The notes: generated from the letters alone by a model not told the origin. DNA of 64,000 nucleotides from Sulfuricella sp. T08 (GCF_000971475.1 NZ_DF967529.1:47746-111745); one strand, 5' to 3'. Counted from the first letter of the stretch, positions 23,281 to 33,072 are shown. Numbers and translations are program-made.

Positions 23281-23781
23281 TTACCGCTCCCACACTACGC
23301 GCAGCAGGTTTTCCTGTTCGTTGTAGTGGAATTCCAGTTCGCCTTTGTAGGCATGGTGCAATGCTTCGCCGATGCCGCGGGCGAGATGGATTCCGGTGGT
23401 GGTGACCAGAGCGCCGTCATCCTGGTCTTCGATCTTGACGATGCGCTCCATGGGATGCTCCGCTTTGGCCTTTGCTTCTTCGTTCTTCACCAGATGCAGC
23501 AATTCCTCCCGGTGTTCCTTGAAGAATTGCCCGCCCACGGTCACAAATCCAGCCGGGAACTCGTCATGGATGCGATGGCAGGCAGGGCACATTTCCTCGT
23601 GGGCCTGAGCCGGTCTGGGCGCCCATTGCCAGCGTCCTTCGTGATATACGGCACCGCATACCGGGCAAGCCGTGGGTTCGGGCAGTTTGTGCTTGGCTTT
23701 GTAGGCGTCATGCCGATACTCCTGCCCCCAAATCAGACGGTCAGGCCGGATTGGTTGGAAACCTGCGAATCGGGTTTTCAT
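23281..23781 (-). CDS. BCAM0308-type zinc-ribbon protein
   Basis: 166 residues, starting MKTRFAGFQPIRPDRLIWGQ after a strong AAGGAGA site. Two CxxC pairs (CPVCGAVYHEGRW and CPACHRIHDE) look like a zinc-binding unit, followed by an alpha/beta domain (ERIVKIEDQDDGALVTTTGI). The pattern agrees with proteins annotated BCAM0308 family, which are of unknown function. The start at 23781 is preferred over 23940, which would add unrelated sequence overlapping the next gene. Confidence 0.75.
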   Translation of the reverse strand: MKTRFAGFQPIRPDRLIWGQEYRHDAYKAKHKLPEPTACPVCGAVYHEGRWQWAPRPAQAHEEMCPACHRIHDEFPAGFVTVGGQFFKEHREELLHLVKNEEAKAKAEHPMERIVKIEDQDDGALVTTTGIHLARGIGEALHHAYKGELEFHYNEQENLLRVVWER

Positions 23782-23827
23782 TTTGTTCTCCTTGGTTGTC
23801 GTGTCGAGATAAATGCGCGGGATAGGA

Positions 23828-24340
23828 TCAATGCACGATTTTTGATGCCATCCGGAGGGTTTCCCGCATGAAAGCGGGCAGGTCTGAGGGCTGGCGGGAC
23901 GTGACCAGGTTGCCGTCCACCACCACTTCGCTGTCTTCATACAGGGCGCCGGCTTCTTTCAGTTCTTCGGCGACAGAGTGGTAGCAGGTGGCGTGTCGAT
24001 CCTTGATGACGCCCGCCGTAACCAATAGCTGCGGACCGTGGCAGATGGCTGCGACCGGCTTGTTGCTGCGAAAGAAATCCTTCACGATTTCCAGCGCGGC
24101 CAGTTCCTTGCGCAGCGCTGCGGGCGCCTTGCCGCCTGGAAGAACGAGAATGTCGTAGTCTTTGGCATGAACGTCGCGCAGTGCCTTGTCTACGCTGACT
24201 TCGTAGCCGTGCTTGCCGTTGATTTTTCCCCTGGAAATGGAGGCGACATCCACCTCGAAGCCTTCTTCCTTCAGGCGGTAGTAGGGCACCAGGAGTTCGG
24301 TGTCCTCGAAATGGTCTGCGCTGATGATCAATGCTTTCAT
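23828..24340 (-). CDS. DJ-1/PfpI family protein (type 1 glutamine amidotransferase fold)
   Basis: 170 residues. The fold starts MKALIISADHFEDTELLVP, has the glutamate-containing strand, and the nucleophile elbow AAICHGPQLLVTAG with its cysteine and adjacent histidine, as in PfpI, YhbO and Hsp31-like proteins. Members act as deglycases, chaperones or proteases; which applies here is not visible. It is a minus-strand gene upstream of the BCAM0308-type gene and may share its transcript. Confidence 0.9.
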   Translation of the reverse strand: MKALIISADHFEDTELLVPYYRLKEEGFEVDVASISRGKINGKHGYEVSVDKALRDVHAKDYDILVLPGGKAPAALRKELAALEIVKDFFRSNKPVAAICHGPQLLVTAGVIKDRHATCYHSVAEELKEAGALYEDSEVVVDGNLVTSRQPSDLPAFMRETLRMASKIVH

Positions 24341-24412
24341 GACGCCTCCTGCTGTTCCGTCTTGCCTATAGTGATTATAGTCAAACGTTCTGGAAGCGCC
24401 TGGGATGGCTAG

Positions 24413-24582
24413 TAGTCAGTCAAGTTAAACCAGGAGGATCCCCCCCTTTGAAAAGGGGGGGGTAGGGGGGATTTAACGGTGGCGGCGTGACCCTGCTCTG
24501 CCAAATCCCCCTCAATCCCCCTTTTACAAAGGGGGAGGCGGCCTGTCTGTATTGCATCTGTGCGATTCAACGTGACTGACTA
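24413..24582. repeat. MITE-like nested inverted repeat overlapping the prpD stop codon
   Basis: About 170 bases with no coding capacity. Outer arms TAGTCAGTCAAGTTAAAC (24413-24430) and ATTCAACGTGACTGACTA (24565-24582) are imperfectly complementary. Inner arms of about 36 bases, C/G-run rich (CCCCCTTTGAAAAGGGGGG-type, about 24436-24474 and 24503-24540), are also inverted. The right end supplies the prpD stop TAG (24580-24582). CTAG occurs at both edges and could be a target duplication. Confidence 0.65.
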
Positions 24583-26040
24583 GATTGCCAGCATGTCCAT
24601 AAATTCGTTCACCGTCGTTGCTTCAAGGCGCTTTGCATCCATGCACAACCCAAGGATCGCACTTGACTGCTTGGCGGGGAATCTCCGCGCCAGGTTCACC
24701 CTGAATTTTTTGACCAGCTCGGGGATGCCTTCTGCGCGGCGGCGGCGATGGCCGATCGGGTATTCGACTGCGATGTTTTCGGACTGGGTGCCGTCCCTGA
24801 AGAAGATTTGCAGGGCGTTGGCGATGGAGCGCTTTTCGGGGTCGAGATAATCCCTGGTGTATTGAGGATGCTCGACACATTCCATCTTGTCGCGCAGGGC
24901 GTCGATACGCGGGTTGGCGGCAACCGCATCCTCGTAATCGGCAGCGGTGAGATTGCCTTTCAGGAGGCCAACGGCGGCCATGTACTGGATGCAGTGGTCG
25001 CGGTCGGCCGGGTTATGCAGTGGGCCTTTCTTGTCGATGATGCGGATCGCCGATTCGTGGGTGGTGATGACGATCTTGTCGATCTCCGCGATCTTCTCCA
25101 GCGTGTCCAGCCGGTCGCCCAGCTGGGCATGAAGCTGGAAGGCGGCTTCCACCGCGGTCTGGGAATGGAACTCGGCGGGAAAAGAAATCTTGAACAGAAT
25201 CTGCTCCATCACGTAAGAGCCGTAGGGGCGCTGGAACTTGAAGGCGTTGCCCTTGAATAATACGTCGTAAAAACCCCAGGTCTTGGCTGTGAGGGCAGAG
25301 GGGTAGCCCATTTCACCTTTGAGCGTCATCAGCGCCAGGCGCACTGCACGGCTGGTGGCATCACCCGCCGCCCAGGATTTCCGCGGACCGGTGTTGGGCG
25401 AGTGGCGATAAGTACGCAGGGCTTGGCCATCGATCCAGGCGTTGGATACGGCGTCGATGATCTCATCCCGTGAGCCGCCCAGAAGTTGTGTGACGACGGC
25501 GGTGGAGGCGATTTTCACCAGGATCACGTGATCGAGTCCAACCCGGTTGAAGCTGTTTTCCAGCGCCAGTACGCCCTGGATTTCATGCGCCTTGATCATG
25601 GCGGTCAGCACATTCTTCATGGTCAGCGCGGATTTTCCGTGCGCCACTCTGGTACGGGACAGCCAGTCGGCGGTGGCGAGGATGCCGCCAAGGTTATCGG
25701 AAGGATGGCCCCATTCGGCGGCAAGCCAGGTATCGTTGAAATCCAGCCAGCGCACCATGGCACCGATATCGAAAGCGGCTTTGACAGGATCCAACTGGAA
25801 TTGTGTCCCGGGTACTCTGGCGCCGTTGAGTACCACCGTGTCTGGCACGATAGGCCCGAGCAGCTTGGTGCAGGCCGGGTAGGAGAGCGCCTCCAGGCCG
25901 CAGCCCAAGGTGTCCATCAAACAGTAGCGGGCGGTGTCGTAAGCCTCAGCGGATTTGATTTCGTAATCGCAGACGTAGTCGGCAATATCCACCAGAACCT
26001 GATCGGGTTCGGGACGGACGTTGGAGGTGTGGGAGGACAT
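24580..26040 (-). CDS. prpD: 2-methylcitrate dehydratase PrpD
   Basis: 486-residue MmgE/PrpD family enzyme that dehydrates 2-methylcitrate in propionate catabolism. Typical segments are [47 protein letters not shown], the Arg-rich [20 protein letters not shown] and [15 protein letters not shown]. It is the last gene of prpBCD on the minus strand. Hydration to methylisocitrate would need an aconitase encoded elsewhere. Its stop codon lies inside a MITE-like repeat. Confidence 0.96.
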   Translation of the reverse strand: MSSHTSNVRPEPDQVLVDIADYVCDYEIKSAEAYDTARYCLMDTLGCGLEALSYPACTKLLGPIVPDTVVLNGARVPGTQFQLDPVKAAFDIGAMVRWLDFNDTWLAAEWGHPSDNLGGILATADWLSRTRVAHGKSALTMKNVLTAMIKAHEIQGVLALENSFNRVGLDHVILVKIASTAVVTQLLGGSRDEIIDAVSNAWIDGQALRTYRHSPNTGPRKSWAAGDATSRAVRLALMTLKGEMGYPSALTAKTWGFYDVLFKGNAFKFQRPYGSYVMEQILFKISFPAEFHSQTAVEAAFQLHAQLGDRLDTLEKIAEIDKIVITTHESAIRIIDKKGPLHNPADRDHCIQYMAAVGLLKGNLTAADYEDAVAANPRIDALRDKMECVEHPQYTRDYLDPEKRSIANALQIFFRDGTQSENIAVEYPIGHRRRRAEGIPELVKKFRVNLARRFPAKQSSAILGLCMDAKRLEATTVNEFMDMLAI

Positions 26041-26071
26041 GCGGTTTCCTTTAGCTAGAAATCAATTTTTT

Positions 26072-26146
26072 ACCGCGAGGGACGCAAAGTTCCACAAAGT
26101 AAAATCTATCCTGCAATCCTTCGCGAACCTTTGCGCCCTTTGCGGT
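26072..26146. repeat. Intergenic inverted repeat between prpC and prpD
   Basis: Arms ACCGCGAGGGACGCAAAG (26072-26089) and CTTTGCGCCCTTTGCGGT (26129-26146) pair at 16 of 18 positions. This is a type of dispersed intergenic hairpin frequent in proteobacterial genomes. It may affect the relative expression of prpC and prpD. Confidence 0.6.
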
Positions 26147-26154
26147 TAAGGGGT

Positions 26155-27306
26155 TTAGCCTCTTTTTTCAATGGACAGGTAAGGGCGGTTCTCCGGCCCA
26201 ATATATTCTGCATTCGGCCGGATGATCTTGTTGTCGATGCGCTGCTCGATGATATGCGCTGCCCAGCCGGTAGTCCGGGCGATCACGAACAGGGGGGTGA
26301 ACATCTCGGTCGGCACGCCCATCATGTGATAGCTGGAGGCCGAATACCAGTCGAGGTTGGGGAACATTTTCTTGGTTTCCCACATCACTGATTCGATGCG
26401 GTCGGAGATGTTGAACAGGTTCATGTTGCTACCGTCCTCGCATAACATGCGCGACACGGTCTTGATCGCTATGTTGCGCGGATCGCCAATGGTGTAGACC
26501 GGATGGCCGAAGCCGATGATGATTTCCTTGCGCGCGATGCGACTACGGATGTCGGCCTCCGCCTCGTCCGGACTGCGGTAGCGCTGGATGATCTCCATTG
26601 CTGCTTCGTTGGCGCCGCCGTGCTTCGGGCCTCTGAGCGCGCCTATTGCGCCGGTGATGCAGGAGTGGATGTCGGACAGCGTGCCGGCAATGACCCGGGC
26701 GGTGAAGGTGGAAGCATTGAATTCGTGTTCGGCATAGAGGATCAGTGATATATCCAGCGCCTTGCTCTGGAGGTCGGAAGGCACCTTGCCGTGCAGGAGA
26801 TGAAGGAAATGGCCGGCCACGGTATCGTCGTCCGTTTCCACTTCGATGCGTTTCCCGTTGTGCGAATAGTGGTACCAGTACAGCAGCATCGAGCCGAATG
26901 AGGAGACCAGACTGTCTGCGATGTCTTGTGCACCCTGGAGATTGCGATCGGGGTTCTCGGGTAGCAGGATACCCAGCATAGAACATCCGGTGCGCATCAC
27001 GTCCATCGGATGCGCAGAAGAGGGGATTTGTTCGAGCACGGTTTTCAATGGTCCCGGCAGGCCACGCAGCGACTTCAGCTTGTGCTTGTAACCGTCTAGT
27101 TCGGCTTGGGTGGGCAGCGCACCGTGAATCAGCAGGTAAGCCACTTCCTCGAAAGTGGACATTTCTGCCAGCTCCAGGATGTCGTAGCCGCGGTAGTGCA
27201 GGTCGTTGCCGCTGTGGCCGACGGTGCATACGGCCGTGGTGCCAGCCACTACGCCGGACAGGGCAACTGATTTTTTCTTTTTTGGGGTGCTATCCGCTTC
27301 GCTCAT
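26155..27306 (-). CDS. prpC: 2-methylcitrate synthase PrpC
   Basis: 383-residue citrate synthase homologue that condenses propionyl-CoA with oxaloacetate. It is shorter than the GltA in this window (430) and lacks its N-terminal domain, as PrpC does. Active-site segments are [44 protein letters not shown] and the catalytic aspartate region [16 protein letters not shown]. Between prpB and prpD in one operon. Confidence 0.96.
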   Translation of the reverse strand: MSEADSTPKKKKSVALSGVVAGTTAVCTVGHSGNDLHYRGYDILELAEMSTFEEVAYLLIHGALPTQAELDGYKHKLKSLRGLPGPLKTVLEQIPSSAHPMDVMRTGCSMLGILLPENPDRNLQGAQDIADSLVSSFGSMLLYWYHYSHNGKRIEVETDDDTVAGHFLHLLHGKVPSDLQSKALDISLILYAEHEFNASTFTARVIAGTLSDIHSCITGAIGALRGPKHGGANEAAMEIIQRYRSPDEAEADIRSRIARKEIIIGFGHPVYTIGDPRNIAIKTVSRMLCEDGSNMNLFNISDRIESVMWETKKMFPNLDWYSASSYHMMGVPTEMFTPLFVIARTTGWAAHIIEQRIDNKIIRPNAEYIGPENRPYLSIEKRG

Positions 27307-27379
27307 TTTTTAATCTCCAAATGCTGTCAACTACAGAGACACAGACCCAACCTGAATACCCCGAAAAAACTTCGTGCCT

Positions 27380-28285
27380 CTATACCTTAGTGGCTAAATT
27401 GTTCTTTTCCTGAGAAAACAGCTCATCCAACTTTTGCTCGTATTCATGATAGCCAAGGTGTTCGTACAGATCCATGCGCGTCTGCATCTGGTCGAGCACC
27501 TTTTTCTGCGTTCCTTCACGGCGAATGGATTCGTAGACGTTCAGTGCGGCCTTGTTCATGGCGCGGAAGGCGGACAGCGGATAAAGCACCAGGGAAACAT
27601 CCACACCCGCCAGCTCTTCTACAGTATAGAGCGGTGTCGAGCCGAATTCGGTGATATTGGCGAGCACGGGTACTTTTACTGCATCAGAGAATTTTTTGTA
27701 CATGGGAAGTTCGGTGATCGCTTCCGGGAAAACCATGTCCGCACCCGCCTCGACGCAGGCACAGGCGCGGTCGATGGCGGATTGCAATCCTTCCACTGCC
27801 AAGGCATCGGTACGGGCCATGATGACAAAACCGGGGTCGGTTCTGGCATCCACCGCGGCCTTGATGCGATCCACCATCTCCGACTGTGAGACGATTGCCT
27901 TGCCAGGCCGGTGGCCGCAGCGCTTGGCCAGCACCTGGTCCTCGATATGCACGGCGGCCGCGCCAAACTTGATCATGGCTTTGACGGTGCGGGCGATGTT
28001 GAAGGCGCCACCGAAGCCGGTATCTATATCCACCAGAACCGGCAGGTGGGTTGCGTCAGTAATGCGGCGCACGTCGGTGAGCACGTCGTCGAGGGTGGAG
28101 ATGCCGAGATCGGGCAAGCCGAGCGAACCCGCCGCCACGCCGCCGCCCGAGATATAGAGCGCCTTGTAGCCCGTGTGTTCTGCCAGTTTGGCATGGTAAG
28201 CATTGATCGCGCCGATGACCTGCAGGGGTTTTTCGGTAGCGACGGCAGCGCGAAAGCGCACACCAGCGGATGAAGTCTCGGTCAT
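27380..28285 (-). CDS. prpB: 2-methylisocitrate lyase PrpB
   Basis: 301-residue isocitrate-lyase-superfamily enzyme that splits methylisocitrate into pyruvate and succinate. The active-site loop [12 protein letters not shown] carries the catalytic cysteine of the K(K/R)CGH motif, and metal-binding sequence lies in [19 protein letters not shown] and [15 protein letters not shown]. It is the first gene of the operon, behind a well-formed promoter at 28345-28373 and facing the divergent gntR gene. Confidence 0.97.
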   Translation of the reverse strand: MTETSSAGVRFRAAVATEKPLQVIGAINAYHAKLAEHTGYKALYISGGGVAAGSLGLPDLGISTLDDVLTDVRRITDATHLPVLVDIDTGFGGAFNIARTVKAMIKFGAAAVHIEDQVLAKRCGHRPGKAIVSQSEMVDRIKAAVDARTDPGFVIMARTDALAVEGLQSAIDRACACVEAGADMVFPEAITELPMYKKFSDAVKVPVLANITEFGSTPLYTVEELAGVDVSLVLYPLSAFRAMNKAALNVYESIRREGTQKKVLDQMQTRMDLYEHLGYHEYEQKLDELFSQEKNNLATKV

Positions 28286-28344
28286 GTCTTACCCCTTTGT
28301 GGGAATCGCTGTTGTTTTACAAAGCATAAATTCGAGGAATGGGT

Positions 28345-28373
28345 ATAATGTTATCGAATAAGATATATGTCAA
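28345..28373 (-). promoter_or_regulatory. Predicted prpB promoter with operator in the spacer
   Basis: On the minus strand a perfect -35 TTGACA (28373-28368), a 17-base spacer and a -10 CATTAT (28350-28345) precede prpB by 60 bases. The spacer contains the palindromic core TTATCGAATAA (28351-28361), where a bound repressor would exclude RNA polymerase. On the plus strand the same stretch contains TATAAT (28344-28349), possibly the -10 for gntR. Confidence 0.7.
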
Positions 28374-28391
28374 TAATCAGCTTATGTAATA

Positions 28392-28407
28392 TGTCTTATA
28401 TAAGACA
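28392..28407. promoter_or_regulatory. Perfect 16-base palindrome, likely GntR operator
   Basis: TGTCTTATATAAGACA is a perfect palindrome in the prpB-gntR gap, 52 bases before the gntR start. Its half-site TCTTAT is shared with the element in the prpB promoter spacer. Two related sites in a divergent gap fit autoregulation plus control of prpBCD. Confidence 0.65.
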
Positions 28408-28458
28408 GTGGATAATTTTTATTGATCGTGCTAGGGTTAAGAAAAGCAAGGGAAAGCC

Positions 28459-29193
28459 ATGACCAAATCGCATTCGACTCCTACATTCAGACCGCTCTAT
28501 GAGCAGATCAAGATTCTGATCACGCAAAGCCTTGTGGCAGGTGAATGGAGACCGGGCGAGGTGATCCCCAGCGAACTTGAACTGGCGAGCCGGTTCAAGG
28601 TTAGCCAGGGAACGGTGCGCAAGGCGATCGACGAGCTCGCAGCGGAAAATATTTTGGTGCGGCGCCAGGGGAAGGGGACATTCGTCGCCACCCATACCGA
28701 GGAGCATACTCAGTACCGTTTCCTGCGCATCGTCGAGCTGAGCGGCAGGAAGGAATTCCCGGTCAGTGAGTTGCTGCATTGCGAGCGCGGCAAGGCCGAC
28801 AGCACTGCCGCGGAGCGGCTTGGGCTGAAGCGCGGGGCGCCGGTCATGATGGTGCGTCGCCTGCTCCGGTTTTCGGGAGAAGCCGTGATTCTGGATGATA
28901 TCTGCCTGTCCGCCACCCTGTTCAAGGGGCTCAACGATGGCTTGATCGCCGAATTTCAGGGTACGCTTTACAGTCTTTACGAATCCCGCTATGGCACCAG
29001 GATCATCCGCGCCGAGGAGCGTATCCGGGCCGTCATGGCGGACAATGCCGTTGCGGGTCTGCTTAACATCTCGCCGAATGCGCCGCTGCTGGATATCGAC
29101 CGGGTGGCCTATACTTACGGCGATCAGCCGGTGGAATGGCGCGTCAGCCGCTGCAACACACAACATCACTGCTATCTGAACGATCTGGGATGA
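28459..29193 (+). CDS. GntR-family (HutC/UTRA subfamily) regulator, probable regulator of prpBCD
   Basis: 244 residues. The N-terminal winged helix has PLYEQIKILITQSLVAGEW and the recognition helix region SELELASRFKVSQGTVRKAIDEL, followed by the wing RRQGKGTFVA. The C-terminal UTRA ligand domain (about 95-240) includes GAPVMMVRRLLRFSGEAVILDDI and PLLDIDRVAYTYGDQPVEWR. It is divergent from prpB with palindromes between them, so a methylcitrate-pathway ligand is a reasonable inference. Many proteobacteria use sigma-54 PrpR instead. Confidence 0.9.
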   Translation: MTKSHSTPTFRPLYEQIKILITQSLVAGEWRPGEVIPSELELASRFKVSQGTVRKAIDELAAENILVRRQGKGTFVATHTEEHTQYRFLRIVELSGRKEFPVSELLHCERGKADSTAAERLGLKRGAPVMMVRRLLRFSGEAVILDDICLSATLFKGLNDGLIAEFQGTLYSLYESRYGTRIIRAEERIRAVMADNAVAGLLNISPNAPLLDIDRVAYTYGDQPVEWRVSRCNTQHHCYLNDLG

Positions 29194-29196
29194 ATT

Positions 29197-29252
29197 TAAC
29201 AGTCCTGAATAAACACACTCAGCACCCAGAATTTTAGAACTTAGGACTAAAA
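29197..29252. repeat. Degenerate heptad-period repeat
   Basis: The gap before the malic enzyme gene reads as near-7-base units such as CACTCAG, CACCCAG, GAACTTA and GGACTAA. It is one of five such stretches in this window. Confidence 0.5.
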
Positions 29253-29254
29253 AC

Positions 29255-30451
29255 ATGACCACCTTAAATCAACAGGCTCTTGATTATCACGAGTTTCCCA
29301 GACCTGGAAAAATTTCGGTTGAATCATCCAAACCATGCGCCACAGCGCAGGATCTCTCTCTGGCATACACCCCCGGTGTTGCCGAGCCAGTGCGCGAAAT
29401 TGCCAAAAATCCGGAAAATGCCTACCGTTACACCAACAAGGGCAACCTGGTAGCGGTAATCACCGACGGCACCGCCATTCTTGGTTTGGGCAATCTGGGC
29501 CCGCTGGCGAGCAAGCCGGTGATGGAAGGCAAGGGCATCCTGTTCAAGCGTTTTGCCAATATTGACGTGTTCGATATCGAGGTCAATGCACCCAGCATCG
29601 AGTCCTTCATCGAAACCGTGGTTAACATTTCACCGACCTTCGGCGGTATCAACCTGGAAGATATCGCCGCACCGCACTGCTTCGTGATCGAGAAGGCACT
29701 CAAGGAGCGCCTGGACATTCCGGTTTTTCACGACGACCAGCACGGCACTGCAGTGATTATTTGCGCAGGTCTGCTCAACGCGCTGGAAATACAGGGCAAG
29801 AAGCTGGAGGATGTGAAACTGGTGTGCCTCGGAGCCGGCGCTGCTGGACTGGCAGGAATGCGCCTGCTGATTTCGATGGGTGCAAAGATGGAAAACATGT
29901 TGCTGGTAGACAGCAAGGGCGTGATCCACACCGGACGCAGCGACCTGAATATCTACAAGCAGGAATTCGCCAGGGATACTCCGCTACGCACGCTGACGGA
30001 TGCCATGAATGGCGCGGATGTGTTCATCGGCGTTTCCGGTTCCAACCTGGTCAGCCAGAAGATGATAAAAAGTATGGCACCCAGGCCGGTCGTGTTTGCC
30101 ATGGCCAATCCCGATCCTGAAATTCTGCCTAGCGAAGCCCACGCGGCGCGCGACGACCTGATCATGGCCACCGGGCGCTCCGATTTCCCCAACCAGGTCA
30201 ACAACGTGCTGGGATTCCCGTTTATTTTTCGTGGCGCTCTGGATGCACGCGCCAAGCAGATCACCGAGAAAATGCTGATCGCCGCCGTGAAAGCGCTGGC
30301 CGAACTGGCGCGCGAGCCAGTGCCGGAAGAGGTGCTCAAAGCTTACAACGCCAAGGAAATGGCTTTCGGCAGGGACTACATCCTGCCCAAGCCGTTCGAT
30401 CCCCGCTTGATCGAGCGCATTCCACCGGCAGTGGCGAAAGCTGCTGAGTGA
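29255..30451 (+). CDS. maeB: NAD(P)-dependent malic enzyme, short form without phosphotransacetylase domain
   Basis: 398-residue oxidative malate decarboxylase giving pyruvate. The malic N-terminal domain includes LSLAYTPGVAEPVREIAK and TDGTAILGLGNLGP, with the active-site KGILFKRFANIDVFDIEV and the metal site PVFHDDQHGTAVI. The NAD-binding domain has CLGAGAAGLAGMRLL. It stops where MaeB-type enzymes (about 760 residues) continue into a phosphotransacetylase-like domain; stand-alone forms of about 400 are common. Cofactor preference cannot be read with confidence. It may return TCA carbon to pyruvate. Confidence 0.92.
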   Translation: MTTLNQQALDYHEFPRPGKISVESSKPCATAQDLSLAYTPGVAEPVREIAKNPENAYRYTNKGNLVAVITDGTAILGLGNLGPLASKPVMEGKGILFKRFANIDVFDIEVNAPSIESFIETVVNISPTFGGINLEDIAAPHCFVIEKALKERLDIPVFHDDQHGTAVIICAGLLNALEIQGKKLEDVKLVCLGAGAAGLAGMRLLISMGAKMENMLLVDSKGVIHTGRSDLNIYKQEFARDTPLRTLTDAMNGADVFIGVSGSNLVSQKMIKSMAPRPVVFAMANPDPEILPSEAHAARDDLIMATGRSDFPNQVNNVLGFPFIFRGALDARAKQITEKMLIAAVKALAELAREPVPEEVLKAYNAKEMAFGRDYILPKPFDPRLIERIPPAVAKAAE

Positions 30452-30470
30452 CCTGGAAAATGAACAACCG

Positions 30471-30543
30471 GCCACAGAGCGCATAGAGGCCACGGAGAAA
30501 AACCAGGGTTTTTAATCGCCATATACTCGGTGTGCTCTGTGGC
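30471..30543. repeat. Intergenic inverted repeat upstream of sdhC
   Basis: Perfect 10-base arms GCCACAGAGC (30471-30480) and GCTCTGTGGC (30534-30543) enclose further partly complementary sequence. This is a common dispersed intergenic hairpin type and might act between the malic enzyme gene and the sdh operon. Confidence 0.55.
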
Positions 30544-30587
30544 AAGGGTATTTTTGTTGGTTGTGCTTAAATCATTCGGAGGCGACT

Positions 30588-30965
30588 ATGGCAAGAAAAC
30601 GCCCCAAGTATCTTAATCTGTTCAGGATCAAGCTGCCCTTGCCGGGTATCGTCTCCTTCCTGCACCGGGTCAGCGGAGCACTGCTGTTTATCGCCATCCC
30701 CCTGTTCCTTGCCGTACTCCAGCTTACGCTAGGCTCTCAGGCAGACTTCGACACAGTGACACAGGGATTTGAAAGCCCGCTGGTCAAGTTGGTGTTGATA
30801 GTCCTGTTGTGGGGATATTCCCATCATTTTTTTGCTGGCTTGCGCTTCATCGCCATGGATATGGGCTTCGGTGTGGAACTGGCTAAGACCCGTCTGAACA
30901 GCTGGCTGGTTATGGCTTTCAGCCTGACCCTGACGGCGATGATAGGGGGGTGGCTATTATGGTAG
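30588..30965 (+). CDS. sdhC: Succinate dehydrogenase cytochrome b556 subunit
   Basis: 125-residue membrane anchor of complex II. It starts MARKRPKYLNLFRIKLPLPG after GGAGG, and SFLHRVSGALLF holds the conserved His, Arg and Ser of the quinone and heme region. LWGYSHHFFAGLRFIAMDMG carries the axial heme histidine. Three membrane helices. It overlaps sdhD by 7 bases. Confidence 0.95.
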   Translation: MARKRPKYLNLFRIKLPLPGIVSFLHRVSGALLFIAIPLFLAVLQLTLGSQADFDTVTQGFESPLVKLVLIVLLWGYSHHFFAGLRFIAMDMGFGVELAKTRLNSWLVMAFSLTLTAMIGGWLLW

Positions 30966-31309
30966 AGCGTATCGTCAGCGGAGCCCATTACGGCCTGCGC
31001 GACTGGTTGATGCAGCGCATCACGGGCGTCGCCATGGCGCTTTACTCGCTTTTCATGGTGGCCTTTCTGCTGACCCATCAGCCGCTCCAGTTCGAGGAAT
31101 GGAGCGGTCTGTTTCACAACCAGTGGATGCGCCTTGCCAGTCTGCTTTTCCTGCTCAGCCTTTACCTCCACGCCTGGGTTGGGGTCAGGGACATCTTGAT
31201 GGATTATGTGCACCATACCGTGCTCAGGTTGACACTCGAGGCGCTGGTCATACTCGCTCTGGTCGGCTGTACTGCGTGGTCGGTGCAGATTTTATGGAGT
31301 ATCCGATAG
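30959..31309 (+). CDS. sdhD: Succinate dehydrogenase membrane anchor subunit
   Basis: 116-residue partner of SdhC. ATG 30959 gives MVERIVSGAHYGLRDWLMQR, a typical beta-type SdhD start; the earlier GTG 30950 would add only MAI. Segments ITGVAMALYSLFMV and LYLHAWVGVRDILMDYVHHT are the helices and the conserved histidine and aspartate region. The last base of its stop is shared with the proposed sdhA GTG. Confidence 0.94.
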   Translation: MVERIVSGAHYGLRDWLMQRITGVAMALYSLFMVAFLLTHQPLQFEEWSGLFHNQWMRLASLLFLLSLYLHAWVGVRDILMDYVHHTVLRLTLEALVILALVGCTAWSVQILWSIR

Positions 31310-33072
31310 TGGCCATCGCCAAACGTACTTTTGATGCATTGATCATTGGCGGCGGCGGGGCGGGCCTGCGTGCGGCGCTGCAACTGTCCCACGCCAATCT
31401 GAAGGTGGCGGTGGTGTCCAAGGTCTTCCCGACCCGCTCCCATACCGTTTCAGCCCAGGGCGGCATTGCCGCGTCCCTGGGCAACGTCAGCGAGGATAAC
31501 TGGCACTGGCATATGTACGACACGGTGAAAGGATCGGATTATCTGGGAGATCAGGATGCCATTGAATTCATGTGCCGACAGGCCAACGAGGCAGTGATCG
31601 AGCTGGAGCATTTCGGCATGCCGTTCGACCGCCTGCCCAATGGTAAAATTTATCAGCGGCCGTTCGGTGGAATGACGCAGAATTACGGCGGAGCGCCGGT
31701 GATGCGCACCTGTGCCGTTGCCGACCGCACCGGCCATGCCATGCTGCATACCTTGTACCAGCGCAACATCGCTGCCAAGACCCATTTTTTCGAGGAATAC
31801 TTCGCGGTCGATCTGGTGATGGATGGTCACGGCTATGCTCTGGGTGCGGTGGCGCTCGAGATTGAATCAGGCGAGCCGATCTTTATCGAGGCGCGTGCCA
31901 CGCTGCTGGCTACGGGGGGCGCCGGACGCATCTTCAGCGCCACGACCAATGCCCTGATCAATACCGGCGACGGTCTCGGCATGGCGCTACGCGCCGGCAT
32001 TCCGCTCGAGGACATGGAATTCTGGCAGTTCCACCCGACAGGCATTGCCGGGGCTGGCGTGCTGGTGACGGAAGGGGTGCGCGGAGAGGGCGGCTACCTG
32101 GTCAACAAGGATGGCGAGCGTTTCATGGAGCGCTACGCGCCCAGCGCCAAGGACCTTGCTTCGCGTGATGTGGTGTCCCGCGCCATGGCAGTGGAAATCC
32201 ACGAAGGGCGCGGTTGCGGCAAGGACGGCGATTACGTCGAGCTGAAGCTCGATCATCTCGGGCCGGAGGTGATCCAGCATCGCCTCCCTGGCATCCGTGA
32301 TCTTTCCATCAAGTTTGCTCACGTCGACCCGATCGAGGCACCGATCCCTGTGGTGCCTACGGTGCACTACATGATGGGCGGCATTCCCACCAATCTGCAA
32401 GGACAGGTGGTAATGCCGACCACTACCGCCCCGGAGGAGGCCGTGCTCGGGCTTTATGCCATCGGCGAATGCGCCTGCGTTTCGGTGCACGGAGCCAACC
32501 GCCTGGGCAGCAATTCACTGCTCGACCTGATCGTGTTCGGGCGCGCCGCGGGCAACCACGTCATCGAATACCTGAAGGAGAATCCATTCCCCCGTCCCGT
32601 CCCGGATGGCGCCCTGGATCTGCCTATGGCGCGCTTGAGCCGCTGGGATGCCAAGCGCGACGGCATTACCGTGGACGAGTTGCGCGAACAGATGCGCAAG
32701 ACCATGCAAAGGCATTGCGGCGTGTTCCGCAAGGAAGAGGTGCTGCAGGAAGGGGTAAGGGAAATGCTGGAAATTGCTGCGCGCCTGCCGGATGTAATGC
32801 TGCGCGATCACAGCAAGATCTACAACACTGGCCGGATCGAAGCACTGGAACTGGAAAATCTGATGGGAGTGGCGCTGGCGACGATGATTTCGGCCGCAGC
32901 GCGCCAGGAGAGCCGTGGAGCCCATGCACGCGACGACTACCCGCTGCGTGACGATGACAACTGGCTGAAGCATACACTGTATTTCAGCGAAGGACACCGC
33001 CTGGATTACAAGCCGGTACGGCTGAAACCGTTGACGGTGGAGCCTTTCAAGCCAAAGGCGAGGGTATATTGA
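31309..33072 (+). CDS. sdhA: Succinate dehydrogenase flavoprotein subunit
   Basis: 587-residue catalytic subunit of complex II. The FAD-binding motif DALIIGGGGAGLRAALQLS is near the start; PTRSHTVSAQGGIAASLGN contains the histidine that attaches FAD covalently. The active site includes EFWQFHPTGIAGAG and RDVVSRAMAVEIHEGRG. I prefer GTG 31309, 9 bases after GGAG and giving the E. coli-like length; ATG 31294 is an alternative and would overlap sdhD. Confidence 0.96.
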   Translation: MAIAKRTFDALIIGGGGAGLRAALQLSHANLKVAVVSKVFPTRSHTVSAQGGIAASLGNVSEDNWHWHMYDTVKGSDYLGDQDAIEFMCRQANEAVIELEHFGMPFDRLPNGKIYQRPFGGMTQNYGGAPVMRTCAVADRTGHAMLHTLYQRNIAAKTHFFEEYFAVDLVMDGHGYALGAVALEIESGEPIFIEARATLLATGGAGRIFSATTNALINTGDGLGMALRAGIPLEDMEFWQFHPTGIAGAGVLVTEGVRGEGGYLVNKDGERFMERYAPSAKDLASRDVVSRAMAVEIHEGRGCGKDGDYVELKLDHLGPEVIQHRLPGIRDLSIKFAHVDPIEAPIPVVPTVHYMMGGIPTNLQGQVVMPTTTAPEEAVLGLYAIGECACVSVHGANRLGSNSLLDLIVFGRAAGNHVIEYLKENPFPRPVPDGALDLPMARLSRWDAKRDGITVDELREQMRKTMQRHCGVFRKEEVLQEGVREMLEIAARLPDVMLRDHSKIYNTGRIEALELENLMGVALATMISAAARQESRGAHARDDYPLRDDDNWLKHTLYFSEGHRLDYKPVRLKPLTVEPFKPKARVY

